DNA of 64,000 nucleotides from an uncultured Pelagibacteraceae bacterium. Its GTDB lineage: Bacteria; Pseudomonadota; Alphaproteobacteria; Pelagibacterales; Pelagibacteraceae. The stretch spans positions 62,001 to 126,000 of the forward strand of contig CACGEW010000001.1 of NCBI GenBank assembly GCA_902572345.1, written 5' to 3'. Both the position numbers and the translations under genes were made by a program. The notes under the pieces were generated by a model that was not told where the DNA came from, did no database searches, and was given only the letters and a program-made list of their open reading frames with translations. Below are positions 1 to 9,860 of this stretch, piece after piece; positions within the stretch are counted from its first letter, which is position 1, and each line of letters begins with the position of its first letter.

Positions 1-1
1 T

Positions 2-403
2 AGCAAAAAAGGAATTGAGTTGAAGGAAAATCTTAAAGCATCAATGTGCTTTCATTGGAAAAGTTTGAGACGTCAGGTCAGAGTTGTTGGAAGCGTGGAA
101 GAAGTTACCAAAAAAGAAGCAGATGATTATTATAATTCTAGACCATATAAAAATCGAATCGGCGCTTGGGCATCTTCACAATCACAGACATTAGATAAAA
201 GAAATACTTTTTTAGAAAAGATAAAAGAATTTGAAAAAAAATATCCTGATGAAAATAATGTGCCAAGACCCCCGCATTGGTCCGGATGGAGAGTTCTGCC
301 AGATGAGATTGAATTTTGGGTTGACGGAGAGGGAAGAATTCACGAACGATTAAATTATAAAAATAAAAACGGAAAATGGGAAAAAGAACTTCTTTATCCT
401 TAA
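2..403 (+). CDS. pdxH: pyridoxamine 5'-phosphate oxidase, C-terminal part (runs off left edge)
   Basis: This enzyme oxidises pyridoxine/pyridoxamine 5'-phosphate to pyridoxal 5'-phosphate using FMN. The reading frame is open from base 2, so the gene starts outside the window and only the last 133 residues are seen. The visible part has the family's FWKSLRRQVR-like segment (here FHWKSLRRQVRVVG), the SRPYxxRIGAWAS-like loop (NSRPYKNRIGAWAS) and the C-terminal RPPHWSGWRV signature with a basic Arg near the substrate phosphate. It ends in a four-base TTAA that is also the stop of ispB on the other strand. Any internal TTG near base 20 is not the real start, because homology continues upstream of it. 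Identification is confident. Confidence 0.93.
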   Translation, partial: SKKGIELKENLKASMCFHWKSLRRQVRVVGSVEEVTKKEADDYYNSRPYKNRIGAWASSQSQTLDKRNTFLEKIKEFEKKYPDENNVPRPPHWSGWRVLPDEIEFWVDGEGRIHERLNYKNKNGKWEKELLYP

Positions 404-1413
404 AAAGATCTATTTAAACTAAAGCTAGTTAAATTTTGCAAGATTCTTTTATCTTGATTATCTGGAAATATTGCTAGAGCATCATAAGAGACATTAACAA
501 AATATTCTGCCTTTTTTAAACTTGTCTCAACTGCTTTATATTTAAAAATTAAAGCTAACGTTTCACTAAAATCTTCTTCAGTTCTTTTATCTTTTTTCAT
601 TATTTCCATCAGAAATTCTTTTTCCTCCTCATTACTTTTTTGAAAAATTGTAATAAGTGGAAGTGTTACTTTTCCCTCATAAAAATCTTTTCCAATTTCT
701 TTACCAAAAAATTTTTCTTTAGCGTAATAATCGAGTGCATCATCTGCTATTTGAAAAGCAAGACCTAAATTTCTTCCATAAGACTCTAATGCTTTCTTTT
801 CTTTTTCATTACTTCCAGAAATACAAGCGCCTGTTTTTGTTGCTGCAGCAAAAAGAGCAGCAGTTTTTAAATTAATAATATCTATGTATGTTTCTTCTAA
901 AAGATCTGCTTCACCTTTATGTTGTAGCTGTAGTACTTCTCCCTGAGCTATTTTTGCAGAGGTTGATGATAGAAGCTGTAACACTTCAAGATCTCCATCT
1001 TGAACCATAATCTCAAAACATCTACTCAAAAGATAATCTCCTACTAAAATTGAAGATTGATTACCCCAAATAGAATTTGTTGTTTTAATTCCTCGTCTTA
1101 AAGAGCTTTCATCAATTACATCATCATGTAGTAAGGTTGCTGAATGAATTAATTCCACACATGCCGCTAGATTAATATCTCTTATCTCTTCTTTGTATCC
1201 AGTTAATTTTGCTGATTCTAATGTTAATAGTGCTCTCAACCTTTTACCACCTGATTTAAGATGATGTTCGCTCATCTTCTTAATCAAATCAACATCACTC
1301 TTAAGTTTTTGCTCTATTAAGCTCTCAACATTTTGCAATTTAACCCCAAGCATATTTTTAAGCTCGAGATATGCAGAGTTTGCAGATTTTTTAAGTGGTA
1401 TTACTGATCCCAT
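400..1413 (-). CDS. ispB: polyprenyl (octaprenyl-type) diphosphate synthase
   Basis: A trans-prenyltransferase that extends farnesyl diphosphate with isopentenyl diphosphate, most likely to make the ubiquinone side chain. At 337 residues it has the normal family length. The two aspartate-rich motifs are present: DDVID at about 97-101 and DDALD at about 224-228, together with GGKRLR at 55-60, which binds the diphosphate. Chain length cannot be read from sequence with certainty; the octaprenyl or decaprenyl call follows the usual alphaproteobacterial role. Its stop overlaps the pdxH stop by four bases. It diverges from the S49 peptidase gene across a 145-base spacer. Confidence 0.92.
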   Translation of the reverse strand: MGSVIPLKKSANSAYLELKNMLGVKLQNVESLIEQKLKSDVDLIKKMSEHHLKSGGKRLRALLTLESAKLTGYKEEIRDINLAACVELIHSATLLHDDVIDESSLRRGIKTTNSIWGNQSSILVGDYLLSRCFEIMVQDGDLEVLQLLSSTSAKIAQGEVLQLQHKGEADLLEETYIDIINLKTAALFAAATKTGACISGSNEKEKKALESYGRNLGLAFQIADDALDYYAKEKFFGKEIGKDFYEGKVTLPLITIFQKSNEEEKEFLMEIMKKDKRTEEDFSETLALIFKYKAVETSLKKAEYFVNVSYDALAIFPDNQDKRILQNLTSFSLNRSF

Positions 1414-1476
1414 ATGCTTTTCTTACATTCGATTTAATTAATAATAAAATTTTAAATGGTAACGTGGTGACGCACC

Positions 1477-1482
1477 TATAAT
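1477..1482 (+). promoter_or_regulatory. candidate -10 element for the S49 peptidase-glyQS-ppdK run
   Basis: A perfect TATAAT sits in the 145-base divergent spacer, about 77 bases before the peptidase start. No good -35 hexamer is seen 16-18 bases upstream (the sequence there is AAATGG). A short dyad GGTG-ACG-CACC lies directly upstream at 1466-1476 and could be a protein site. This is the only recognisable promoter-like element ahead of a four-gene run. In DNA this AT-rich such hexamers occur by chance, so support is weak. Confidence 0.25.
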
Positions 1483-1558
1483 TCAACTGTAAGTAGCGTA
1501 ATTTAATATTAAAATTTAGTTTATTACTGTTATAAGAATAATAACGATCATCTAAATT

Positions 1559-2371
1559 ATGTTTTCAATTTTTAAAAAGAAAAAAGTTATACCACATGTA
1601 AGATTAACTGGCGTAATTGGATCAGCAGGCCGATTTAATAAAGGTATAGATCTTGCTGGTCAAAGAGATATTTTAAAAAAGGCTTTTTCTTTGAAAAAAA
1701 TAACACATGTTGCGATTTCAATTAATTCGCCTGGAGGGTCCCCAGTCCAATCACACTTAATTTATAGTTATATAAGACAATTAGCTGAGAAAAATAAAGT
1801 TAAAGTTATTATTTTTGCTGAGGACGTAGCTGCATCGGGCGGATATTTAATTTCATGTGCAGGTGATGAAATTTATGCTAACTCAAGCTCTATTATTGGA
1901 TCAATTGGTGTGATTTCAGCATCATTTGGATTCAAAGATTTGATTAAAAAAATCGGAATCGAGAGAAGAGTTTATACTGCAGGAAAAAATAAAAGTACTC
2001 TAGATCCATTTGTTGATGAGAAAGAGGAAGATGTTAAAAGACTTAAGAGCATCCAATTAGAATTACACGCTGATTTCATTAAAGTTGTTGAAACAAGCAG
2101 AGGATCTAAACTTAAAGATCCTGAAAAAAATAATATTTTTACAGGTGAATTTTGGACTGGAAAAACATCTTTAAATCTTGGATTAATTGATGGAATTGGA
2201 AACGCTGATCAAATTTTAAAAGAAAAATTTGGTGACAAAGTAATTATTAAAAATTTTGAAAAACCAAAAGGATTTATTGCAAGAAAACTATCTTCCTCTA
2301 TTCAAGATCCCGTTGACAGACTAACTAATATTCTAGAAGAAAAATCGATGTGGCAAAAATTTGGTTTATAA
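1559..2371 (+). CDS. S49 family serine peptidase (SppA/SohB-like)
   Basis: A signal-peptide peptidase-like serine protease of 270 residues, shorter than double-domain SppA and matching the single-domain type. NSPGG at 56-60 is the oxyanion region, and AASGGY at 91-96 carries the catalytic Ser (about S93). A Lys in the GKNKSTLDPF segment (about 142-151) is the likely general base. GSIGVI after the serine motif is also typical. There is no clear N-terminal membrane anchor, so the protein may be cytoplasmic or peripherally bound. The stop is directly followed by the glyQ start (TAA then ATG), so it is probably the first gene of an operon with glyQS and ppdK. Confidence 0.88.
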   Translation: MFSIFKKKKVIPHVRLTGVIGSAGRFNKGIDLAGQRDILKKAFSLKKITHVAISINSPGGSPVQSHLIYSYIRQLAEKNKVKVIIFAEDVAASGGYLISCAGDEIYANSSSIIGSIGVISASFGFKDLIKKIGIERRVYTAGKNKSTLDPFVDEKEEDVKRLKSIQLELHADFIKVVETSRGSKLKDPEKNNIFTGEFWTGKTSLNLGLIDGIGNADQILKEKFGDKVIIKNFEKPKGFIARKLSSSIQDPVDRLTNILEEKSMWQKFGL

Positions 2372-3268
2372 ATGCCAGTTAAAAAAAAAGTAACAAAAAA
2401 AATATCAAAAAAATTAAATTTTTTGTCTTTTCAAGACATTATAATGAATTTACAAAAATTCTGGGGAAAAAATGGTTGTATAATTTTACAACCTTACGAT
2501 ATTGAGGTTGGAGCTGGAACTTTTCATCCTGCAACTACTTTAAGATCTCTTGGACCAAAGCCCTGGAAGGCAGCTTATGTTCAACCATCAAGAAGACCAA
2601 CAGATGGAAGATATGGGGAAAATCCAAATCGGTTACAGCACTATTATCAATACCAAGTAATTATAAAACCATCTCCTAAAAATATTAAACAACTTTATCT
2701 TAAAAGTTTAGCTTCTATTGGTATAGACGTAAAAAATCATGATATTCGTTTTGTTGAAGATGATTGGGAAAGTCCAACCTTAGGAGCAGCAGGTTTAGGT
2801 TGGGAGGTTTGGTGTGATGGAATGGAAATTACGCAGTTTACTTATTTTCAACAAATGACAGGTATTGAATGCAAACCTGTTCCTGTAGAAATTACTTATG
2901 GTCTTGAAAGGCTATGTATGTTTGTCCAAGGAAAAAATAATGTTTTTGATCTTGATTGGAATGATGAGGGAGTAAAATATAAAGAAGTTTTCTTTCAAGC
3001 CGAAAAAGAATTTTCTGCTTATAACTTTGAGTTTGCAAATACTGACACTCTACTCAAAAATTTTGAAAATACCGAAAACGAATGTAAATCTTTACTTGAA
3101 AAAAAGCTCTCATTACCAGCCTACGATCAATGTCTTAAAGCAAGTCATATTTTTAATTTGCTAGATGCTCGAGGAGTTATAGGTGTTGCAGAAAGGACCG
3201 GTTATATAACTAGAATTAGAGAACTTGCAAAAGGTTGTGGTGCATTGTGGTTAAGCTCACAAAGTTAA
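2372..3268 (+). CDS. glyQ: glycyl-tRNA synthetase alpha subunit
   Basis: The catalytic subunit of the bacterial alpha2-beta2 glycyl-tRNA synthetase, 298 residues, a class II core. The segment [12 protein letters not shown] (about 48-59) and the motif-2 region starting [12 protein letters not shown] (about 65-76) are nearly invariant in the family, as is the later [24 protein letters not shown] stretch. A Lys-rich N-terminal tail of about 15 residues precedes the conserved core. It abuts the upstream peptidase gene with no spacer, and glyS starts three bases after its stop, so the subunits are co-translated. Confidence 0.97.
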   Translation: MPVKKKVTKKISKKLNFLSFQDIIMNLQKFWGKNGCIILQPYDIEVGAGTFHPATTLRSLGPKPWKAAYVQPSRRPTDGRYGENPNRLQHYYQYQVIIKPSPKNIKQLYLKSLASIGIDVKNHDIRFVEDDWESPTLGAAGLGWEVWCDGMEITQFTYFQQMTGIECKPVPVEITYGLERLCMFVQGKNNVFDLDWNDEGVKYKEVFFQAEKEFSAYNFEFANTDTLLKNFENTENECKSLLEKKLSLPAYDQCLKASHIFNLLDARGVIGVAERTGYITRIRELAKGCGALWLSSQS

Positions 3269-3271
3269 ATT

Positions 3272-5326
3272 ATGGCAGAACTTTTATTGGAATTATATAG
3301 CGAAGAAGTCCCACCACAATTACAAATAGCCGCTAGATCTCAAATAAAACAATTTATTGAAAACACTTTTGAAGAAGAGAATATAAAATATAAAGAATTA
3401 TCGGTTTATTCCTCTCCAACCAGATTAACGCTATTTATAAAAGACCTTGCTGAAAAAATTAAAACAGAGGCCAAGGAAATTAAAGGACCCAAGGTAGGGT
3501 CTCCTCATCAAGTTATCCAAGGTTTTTTACGAGCCAAAAATGTTTCTGAGAACGACCTTATTGAAAAAGAAACGAACAAAGGAAAATTTTATTTCGTTAA
3601 AACACAATCTCAATCAATCTTAGTAGAAGACTTGTTAATCAAAATTATTCCAAAGGCCATTGGATCAATAAACTGGAAAAAATCAATGAAGTGGTCTGAT
3701 CATAATTTGATGTGGGGAAGGCCTCTCAGAGCAATCTTTGCAAGATATAACAATAAAAAATTAGCATTTAATTTTGAGCATCTTGATGTTTCAGATGAAG
3801 TAATTATAGAACAAGATTTAACTACAAAAACTAAAAAAATAAAAGATTTTAAAGATTACCTAATTTTTTTAAAGAGCAATAGAATAATAGTGGATCACAA
3901 AGAAAGGGAAGAGATAATTCTTAAAAAGATCAGCTCATTTTCTCAATCTAAGCAATACAAAGAAAACTTAAATACAAAGCTTTTAGAAGAAGTCGTTAAT
4001 ATTGTAGAGGATCCAAATTTACTTCATGTAAGTTTTAACAAAGATTATTTAGAAATACCTAAAGAAATTATAATATCTACTTTAGAGAAACATCAAAGAT
4101 ATTTTCCAATATTTGATAGCAGAGAAAGACTAACTAATTATTTTTTTGTTGTAGCAAATAAAAAAGATGAAAAAAAATTAATTACTCAAGGAAATAAAAG
4201 GGTCGTTGAAGCAAGACTAGCAGATGCCAAATTTTTCTGGAATAAAGATAGATCTAAAAATTTGATTAAACAAATAGCGAACCTGAAATCAGTTACTTTC
4301 TATGAAAAGCTAGGAACTATTTATGACAAAACTCAAAGGTTAAGACAATTAGCTGGTCTTTTGTCAGATGACTTAAATATTAATAAAGAAAAAGTTCAAG
4401 TTGCAGCATCAATTTCTAAATCTGACTTGTGTTCAGACTTAGTCGGAGAATATCCAGAGCTTCAAGGTGTTATGGGTAAATATTTTGCGTTAGCACAAGG
4501 TTTTGAGGAAGATGTAGCAAATTCAGTAAGTGATCATTATCTACCAATAGGTTTAACATCATTATTACCTAAGAAGCCTTTTAGCTACTCCATTTCAATT
4601 GTAGATAAGATAGATACCTTAGTTGGTTTTTTCATTATAGATGAAAAACCTACAAGTTCAAAAGATCCTTTTGCGTTAAGACGAGCTGCGATTGGGTTAC
4701 TTAGAATAATAATTGAAAATAAATTATCATTTAAACTTAGAGATTTAATTAGTTACGCTATAAGACTTTATCAAGAACAAGGCGTTGAAATTAAAAATGA
4801 AAAAACTGAACAACAAGTTCTTGAATTTATAAAGGAAAGAATGCGAAACGTATTAAAATTGAAAAATATTAAAACTGATGTTATAGAAGCATCAATCAGT
4901 TCTCATGCTGGAGATAATTTCTTGGCACTTTATGTAAAAACACTTTTAATGAATAAATATAAAAATAAAGGTATAGGGCTAAATGCAATCAACTCGTATA
5001 AAAGAGCTTCAAATATTTTAGATAAAGCTGGAAAAAGAATCACTGGTAGACCCGATGCCGTATTGTTTAGAAAAGATGAAGAAAAAATACTACATGAAAA
5101 AATTAATGAGATTCGGAAAGCTTTCACAGTTAAAGATGACAATAAAGACTACGAAAGCTTGTTGATAAAGCTTTCTGATACGAAAGAATCTACCGATAAT
5201 TTTTTTGACAATGTCGTAGTAAATGATGAAAATCAGGATATTAAAAATAATCGATTAGAGTTATTAAAAATGTTTTGTAATACTTTTGATAACTTTATTG
5301 ATTTTTCAAAATTAGAAGGTCTGTAA
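3272..5326 (+). CDS. glyS: glycyl-tRNA synthetase beta subunit
   Basis: The tRNA-binding partner of GlyQ, 684 residues, normal length. It starts with the typical LLLELYSEEVPP segment (compare the LLxExGxEELP of the family) and contains RPLRAIFA, EKHQRYFP and an HD-like domain around the SKSDLCSDLVGEYPELQGVMG region (about 370-400), where the family has the conserved EFPELQGxMG. The C-terminal third is the DALR-type anticodon-binding domain. Its last base is the first base of the ppdK start (TAATG), indicating translational coupling. Confidence 0.96.
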   Translation: MAELLLELYSEEVPPQLQIAARSQIKQFIENTFEEENIKYKELSVYSSPTRLTLFIKDLAEKIKTEAKEIKGPKVGSPHQVIQGFLRAKNVSENDLIEKETNKGKFYFVKTQSQSILVEDLLIKIIPKAIGSINWKKSMKWSDHNLMWGRPLRAIFARYNNKKLAFNFEHLDVSDEVIIEQDLTTKTKKIKDFKDYLIFLKSNRIIVDHKEREEIILKKISSFSQSKQYKENLNTKLLEEVVNIVEDPNLLHVSFNKDYLEIPKEIIISTLEKHQRYFPIFDSRERLTNYFFVVANKKDEKKLITQGNKRVVEARLADAKFFWNKDRSKNLIKQIANLKSVTFYEKLGTIYDKTQRLRQLAGLLSDDLNINKEKVQVAASISKSDLCSDLVGEYPELQGVMGKYFALAQGFEEDVANSVSDHYLPIGLTSLLPKKPFSYSISIVDKIDTLVGFFIIDEKPTSSKDPFALRRAAIGLLRIIIENKLSFKLRDLISYAIRLYQEQGVEIKNEKTEQQVLEFIKERMRNVLKLKNIKTDVIEASISSHAGDNFLALYVKTLLMNKYKNKGIGLNAINSYKRASNILDKAGKRITGRPDAVLFRKDEEKILHEKINEIRKAFTVKDDNKDYESLLIKLSDTKESTDNFFDNVVVNDENQDIKNNRLELLKMFCNTFDNFIDFSKLEGL

Positions 5327-7986
5327 TGGCAAAATTAATATTTAGCTTTGATGATAAATCCGCCAAAAAGTTAAAGAATAAAAAAAATATTTTGGGCGGC
5401 AAGGGAGCAAACCTTGGTGAGATGGGAAGATTAGGTTTACCTGTTCCTCCTGGATTTACTATTTCTACAGATGTTTGCGATCTATTTTATAAAAATAAAA
5501 AAAAATTACCAAAAAAGGTAATACAAAATATTGATTCAGAGCTGAAAAATATAGAAAAGAAAACTAAAAAGAAATTCGGTGATCTTAACAATCCTTTACT
5601 GGTATCAGTTAGATCAGGGGCTAGAATTTCAATGCCTGGTATGATGGATACAATTTTAAATCTTGGTCTTAATGATAAAACAGTTGAGTCATTAAAAAAG
5701 AAAACATCTAACGGAAGATTTGCAAAAGATAGTTATAGAAGATTTATACAAATGTACAGCAATGTAGTTTTGGGTGTAGAAGGACATTTGTTTGAAGAGC
5801 TAATTGATAATTACAAGTTAACCAAAGGAGTTTTACTAGACACAGATCTAGATGAGAGCGATTGGGATGGTTTAATCATTAATTTTAAAGAGTTAGTAAA
5901 AAAAGAAAAAAAAATTAATTTTCCTCAAGATGTAAAAGAACAATTACTAGGAGCAATCAACGCTGTATTTTTGTCTTGGAATAGTCAAAGAGCAAAAACT
6001 TATAGAAAATTAAATCAAATTCCAGACCATTGGGGAACAGCTGTAAATGTTCAAGCTATGGTTTTTGGAAATATGGGTAATGATTGTTCTACAGGCGTTG
6101 CCTTTACTAGAAATCCTTCAACAGGAGAGAATTCTTTTTTTGGAGAATTTTTAATAAACGCGCAAGGTGAAGATGTTGTAGCGGGCACGAGAACTCCTCA
6201 ATACATTACAAAAAAAGCAAAACAAAACTCAGGTTCTAAAGATCCTTCAATGGAAGAGGCTATGCCTCAAGTTTATAAAGAACTTGCAAAAGTTTTTGTT
6301 AAGTTAGAAAGGCATTATAAAGATATGCAAGACATTGAGTTTACAGTTGAAAATAATAAACTTTGGATGCTTCAAACAAGATCTGGAAAAAGAACTGCTA
6401 ATGCTGCAATTAAAATTGCAGTAGATATGGTTAAAGAAAAATTAATTTCAAAAAAAGAAGCAATCAAAAGAATAGATCCAAATACCTTAGACACTTTATT
6501 GCATCCTACTTTAGATGACAAAGTTGAGAAGGAAATAATTGCTTCGGGTTTACCCGCATCACCAGGTGCTGCAAGTGGGAAAGTTGTTTTTACCGCTGAT
6601 GAAGCAGAGAAATTAAATGGGATGATGCAAGATACGATATTGGTGAGGTTAGAAACTTCACCAGAAGATATACACGGGATGCATGCAGCTAAAGGAATTC
6701 TTACTGCAAGAGGGGGAATGACAAGCCATGCAGCCGTTGTAGCAAGAGGAATGGGAAGACCATGTGTTTCAGGTTCAAGTGAAATAACAATCGATTATGA
6801 ATTAAAACAATTCAAAGCTGGGAACATAATTATTAAAGAGGGAGATATTATTACTATTGATGGTGGAAGTGGAAAAGTAATGAAAGGGTTAGTTCCTACT
6901 GTTCAACCGGAAATTTCTGGATACTTCTCTACAATAATGAAATGGGCTGATGAATTTAGAAAATTAAAAGTAAGAACAAATGCCGAAACAGAAGCAGATA
7001 GTAAAACTGCTAGAGAGTTTGGTGCTGAGGGTATCGGCTTATGTAGAACTGAGCATATGTTCTTTGATGAAGAAAGAATTTTATCCGTTAGACAAATGAT
7101 TTTGTCTAAATCAAAAGATGATAGAAATAGTGCGTTAGAGAAACTTCTACCTCACCAAAAAGAAGACTTTAAAAAAATATTTAAAGTTATGTCAGGTTTA
7201 CCGGTTACAGTAAGATTATTAGATCCACCACTTCATGAGTTTTTACCAAAGGCTGACAAAGACATAGAGGAAGTAGCAAGATCTTTAAATTTATCAGCAA
7301 AAGAAGTTAAAGATCGAATAGCAGAACTTCATGAGGAAAATCCTATGCTTGGACATAGAGGATGTAGACTTGGCATTTCTTTCCCAGAGATTTATGAGAT
7401 GCAATGTAGAGCAATATTTGAAGCTATTGTCGAATTGAAAAAACAAAAAATAAAAGCAGCTTTTGTAGAAATAATGATACCTTTAGTATCTACTGACTCT
7501 GAATTAAAAATTCTAAGAGCCTTAGTTAATAAAATAGCTAAAGAAATAGAGAAAGAAAATAAATTAAAACTTGAATATATGGTAGGAACTATGATCGAAT
7601 TACCACGAGCAGCTTTACAAGCGAAGTCTATTTCAAAACATGCTGATTTCTTTAGCTTTGGAACCAACGATTTAACTCAAACGACTTTAGGAATAAGCCG
7701 AGACGATTCAGGAAAATTTTTAAACGATTACATTGATAATAAGATTTTTGATGTAGATCCATTTGTAAGTATCGATCAAAATGGAGTAGGTGAGCTAGTG
7801 GAAATAGCTTCTTCAAGAGGTAGAAAGACAAATAAAAATATTAAGTTAGGGATTTGCGGTGAGCATGGTGGCGATCCAAAGAGTATTGAATTTTGTTCTA
7901 GAACAGGATTAAATTATGTTTCCTGTTCTCCATTCAGAGTCCCAGTAGCAAGATTAGCCGCTGCACAAGCAGAGTTATCTAAATAA
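5326..7986 (+). CDS. ppdK: pyruvate, phosphate dikinase
   Basis: It reversibly converts pyruvate, ATP and phosphate to phosphoenolpyruvate, AMP and diphosphate. The 886 residues show the three expected parts: an N-terminal ATP-grasp domain (GGKGANLGEM near residue 25), the swivelling phosphohistidine domain with GGMTSHAAVVARGMG (catalytic His about 468), and a C-terminal PEP/pyruvate barrel with GTNDLTQTTLG and GICGEHGGDP near the end. The gene is coupled to glyS by a one-base overlap, an unusual partnership. Its 3' end overlaps nadC by 12 bases tail to tail. Pyrophosphate dependence makes the reaction usable in gluconeogenesis or glycolysis. Confidence 0.97.
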   Translation: MAKLIFSFDDKSAKKLKNKKNILGGKGANLGEMGRLGLPVPPGFTISTDVCDLFYKNKKKLPKKVIQNIDSELKNIEKKTKKKFGDLNNPLLVSVRSGARISMPGMMDTILNLGLNDKTVESLKKKTSNGRFAKDSYRRFIQMYSNVVLGVEGHLFEELIDNYKLTKGVLLDTDLDESDWDGLIINFKELVKKEKKINFPQDVKEQLLGAINAVFLSWNSQRAKTYRKLNQIPDHWGTAVNVQAMVFGNMGNDCSTGVAFTRNPSTGENSFFGEFLINAQGEDVVAGTRTPQYITKKAKQNSGSKDPSMEEAMPQVYKELAKVFVKLERHYKDMQDIEFTVENNKLWMLQTRSGKRTANAAIKIAVDMVKEKLISKKEAIKRIDPNTLDTLLHPTLDDKVEKEIIASGLPASPGAASGKVVFTADEAEKLNGMMQDTILVRLETSPEDIHGMHAAKGILTARGGMTSHAAVVARGMGRPCVSGSSEITIDYELKQFKAGNIIIKEGDIITIDGGSGKVMKGLVPTVQPEISGYFSTIMKWADEFRKLKVRTNAETEADSKTAREFGAEGIGLCRTEHMFFDEERILSVRQMILSKSKDDRNSALEKLLPHQKEDFKKIFKVMSGLPVTVRLLDPPLHEFLPKADKDIEEVARSLNLSAKEVKDRIAELHEENPMLGHRGCRLGISFPEIYEMQCRAIFEAIVELKKQKIKAAFVEIMIPLVSTDSELKILRALVNKIAKEIEKENKLKLEYMVGTMIELPRAALQAKSISKHADFFSFGTNDLTQTTLGISRDDSGKFLNDYIDNKIFDVDPFVSIDQNGVGELVEIASSRGRKTNKNIKLGICGEHGGDPKSIEFCSRTGLNYVSCSPFRVPVARLAAAQAELSK

Positions 7987-8820
7987 TAAAGTTGTATCAA
8001 ATGATCTTGCGCTATGTGTAATTGATCCAACAGATATCCTATTAATTCCTGTTTTTGATATAAGTTTAATATTTTTTAGTGATGCATTTCCTGAATACTC
8101 AGTTTGATATCTATTTTTACAAAGCTTTAAGCATTCTTTTATCTGTGAGGTTTTCATATTATCAAAAAGTATTCTTTTAAATTTTAGACCTATAATTTGT
8201 TTAAGCTGATTAATATTTTCAATTTCTACCGTAACTATTTTTTTTGTTTTTACAGCTTTCTTAACCAATTCCCTAAGGCTATTGGATGCACTGATATGAT
8301 TATCTTTAATTAGGATTTCATCACTTAAATTATATCTATGATTATATCCCCCACCTTTTTTAACTGCGTATTTTTCAAGAGCTCTCAAATTAGGTGTAGT
8401 TTTTCTGGTGCAACATATCTTGGTTTTTTTAATAGTTTTTCTTACAAATTGATCAGTTAACGTTGCGATACCTGAAGCGTGATTAAGAAAGTTTAGCGCA
8501 GTTCTTTCAGCAATTAAGATAGTTTTTGTTTTTGCTCTTATTTCAGCAATCATTTTATTTTTTTTTATTTTTTTTCCATCAGAAATTTTTTTGATAAAAA
8601 CTGTTTCTCTTCCAATTAATTTAAAAGCTGTTTTACAGAATTCTAACCCAGCAATTACCCCATCTTGTTTAGCTATGATTCTAGCTTTAACTATTTTATT
8701 TTTTGAATTTATAAGGTTAGTAGTTATGTCGCCTCTAGGCCTCAAGTCTTCCTCTAGAGCTTTTTTCACAACTGTTTTAATATAAGACTGATTTAATTTT
8801 TGCACTGATCTAACGACCAA
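7975..8820 (-). CDS. nadC: nicotinate-nucleotide pyrophosphorylase (carboxylating)
   Basis: Quinolinate phosphoribosyltransferase, the third step of de novo NAD synthesis. 281 residues, normal length. Family signatures are visible: EDLRPRGDITTN near the start, the HASGIAT segment, RKTTPNLRALEKYAV, and the GGGYNHRYNLSDEILIKDNH region that binds substrate and PRPP. The gene overlaps the end of nadA by 11 bases, so the two are one transcription unit read right to left. The last 12 bases overlap ppdK. Confidence 0.96.
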   Translation of the reverse strand: MVVRSVQKLNQSYIKTVVKKALEEDLRPRGDITTNLINSKNKIVKARIIAKQDGVIAGLEFCKTAFKLIGRETVFIKKISDGKKIKKNKMIAEIRAKTKTILIAERTALNFLNHASGIATLTDQFVRKTIKKTKICCTRKTTPNLRALEKYAVKKGGGYNHRYNLSDEILIKDNHISASNSLRELVKKAVKTKKIVTVEIENINQLKQIIGLKFKRILFDNMKTSQIKECLKLCKNRYQTEYSGNASLKNIKLISKTGINRISVGSITHSARSFDTTLLFR

Positions 8821-9799
8821 TTTCGGTCATTCTAATTACAGATTTTCTTGCGGCTTCTATAGTTTTATTATCTAAAACTATTTCATTAGTATCATTTTCT
8901 AAACAATCTAAGATTTTTTCTAAATCAATTTTTTTCATATAAGGGCAAAGATTACATGGTTTGATGAAAGAAACATTTGGATTATCAGCTTCGACGTTAT
9001 CACTCATAGAACATTCAGTTACTAACATAACTTTTTTAGGTTGATTATCTTTTACGTATTTAATCATACCAGAAGTTGATCCGGCAAAGTCAGATGCTTC
9101 AATTACATCCGGTGGGCATTCAGGGTGAGCTATGACTTTAATACCTGGGTTTTGATTTTTAATATCTTCAATCTCTTTACTAGTAAATTGTTCGTGAACA
9201 ATACAAGTTCCTTTCCAAGAGATAATTTTTACTTTTGTATTTTTTGCAACATAATCAGCTAAATATTGGTCTGGAAGAAAAATTACTTTTTCTACGTTTA
9301 AAGACTCAACTACTTTAACAGCATTTGCAGAAGTACAGCAGACATCTGTTTCTGCTTTTACATCGGCAGAAGTATTAACATATGAAACCACTGGAACACC
9401 TGGATATTTTTGTTTTAATAATCTTACATCTTTTCCAGTGATTGAACTTGCTAAAGAACAACCCGCTTGCATGTCCGGTAAAAAGACTTTTTTGTTTGGG
9501 TTCATTAGTTTTGCTGTTTCAGCCATGAAGTGTACTCCACACATAATAATTTTATCCGCAGAAGTCTTTGCGGCTTCAACTGCTAGCGCTAAAGAGTCCG
9601 CTGCTATGTCAGCTACTCCGTGGTAAATTTCTGGAGTTTGATAATTATGTGCGAGTATGATTGCATTTTTTTCCTTTTTTAGTTTATTGATTTTTTCTAT
9701 TAAAGGAGCATGAACTTTCCATTCATTTTCAGGCACAAATTTTGAGATTTTTTTGTAAATCTCGCTAGAACCGTTTAAATTTCGTTGTTGTACAGACAT
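8810..9799 (-). CDS. nadA: quinolinate synthase
   Basis: It condenses iminoaspartate with dihydroxyacetone phosphate to quinolinate and carries a 4Fe-4S cluster. The 329 residues include the AILAHNYQTPEI opening segment, GVHFMAETAK, and cysteines in three expected contexts (AGCSLAS, GTCIVHEQF and CNLCPYMKK), which match the cluster ligands of characterised NadA. It is the first gene of a nadA-nadC unit. The L-aspartate oxidase gene nadB, which often sits between them, is absent here; iminoaspartate must come from an enzyme encoded elsewhere. Confidence 0.96.
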   Translation of the reverse strand: MSVQQRNLNGSSEIYKKISKFVPENEWKVHAPLIEKINKLKKEKNAIILAHNYQTPEIYHGVADIAADSLALAVEAAKTSADKIIMCGVHFMAETAKLMNPNKKVFLPDMQAGCSLASSITGKDVRLLKQKYPGVPVVSYVNTSADVKAETDVCCTSANAVKVVESLNVEKVIFLPDQYLADYVAKNTKVKIISWKGTCIVHEQFTSKEIEDIKNQNPGIKVIAHPECPPDVIEASDFAGSTSGMIKYVKDNQPKKVMLVTECSMSDNVEADNPNVSFIKPCNLCPYMKKIDLEKILDCLENDTNEIVLDNKTIEAARKSVIRMTEIGR

Positions 9800-9860
9800 A
9801 CTAATTCCAATTTATCAACTTGAGGTTAAATTGTCATTCATTTATTGTCGCATAATTGTT

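Noticed and set aside
2372..2400. Glycine riboswitch before glyQS
   Set aside because: There is no leader; glyQ follows the peptidase stop directly.
9841..9860. Promoter hexamer CATAAT just before tRNA-Leu
   Set aside because: It is four bases from the mature tRNA end, so a start from it would fall inside the tRNA.
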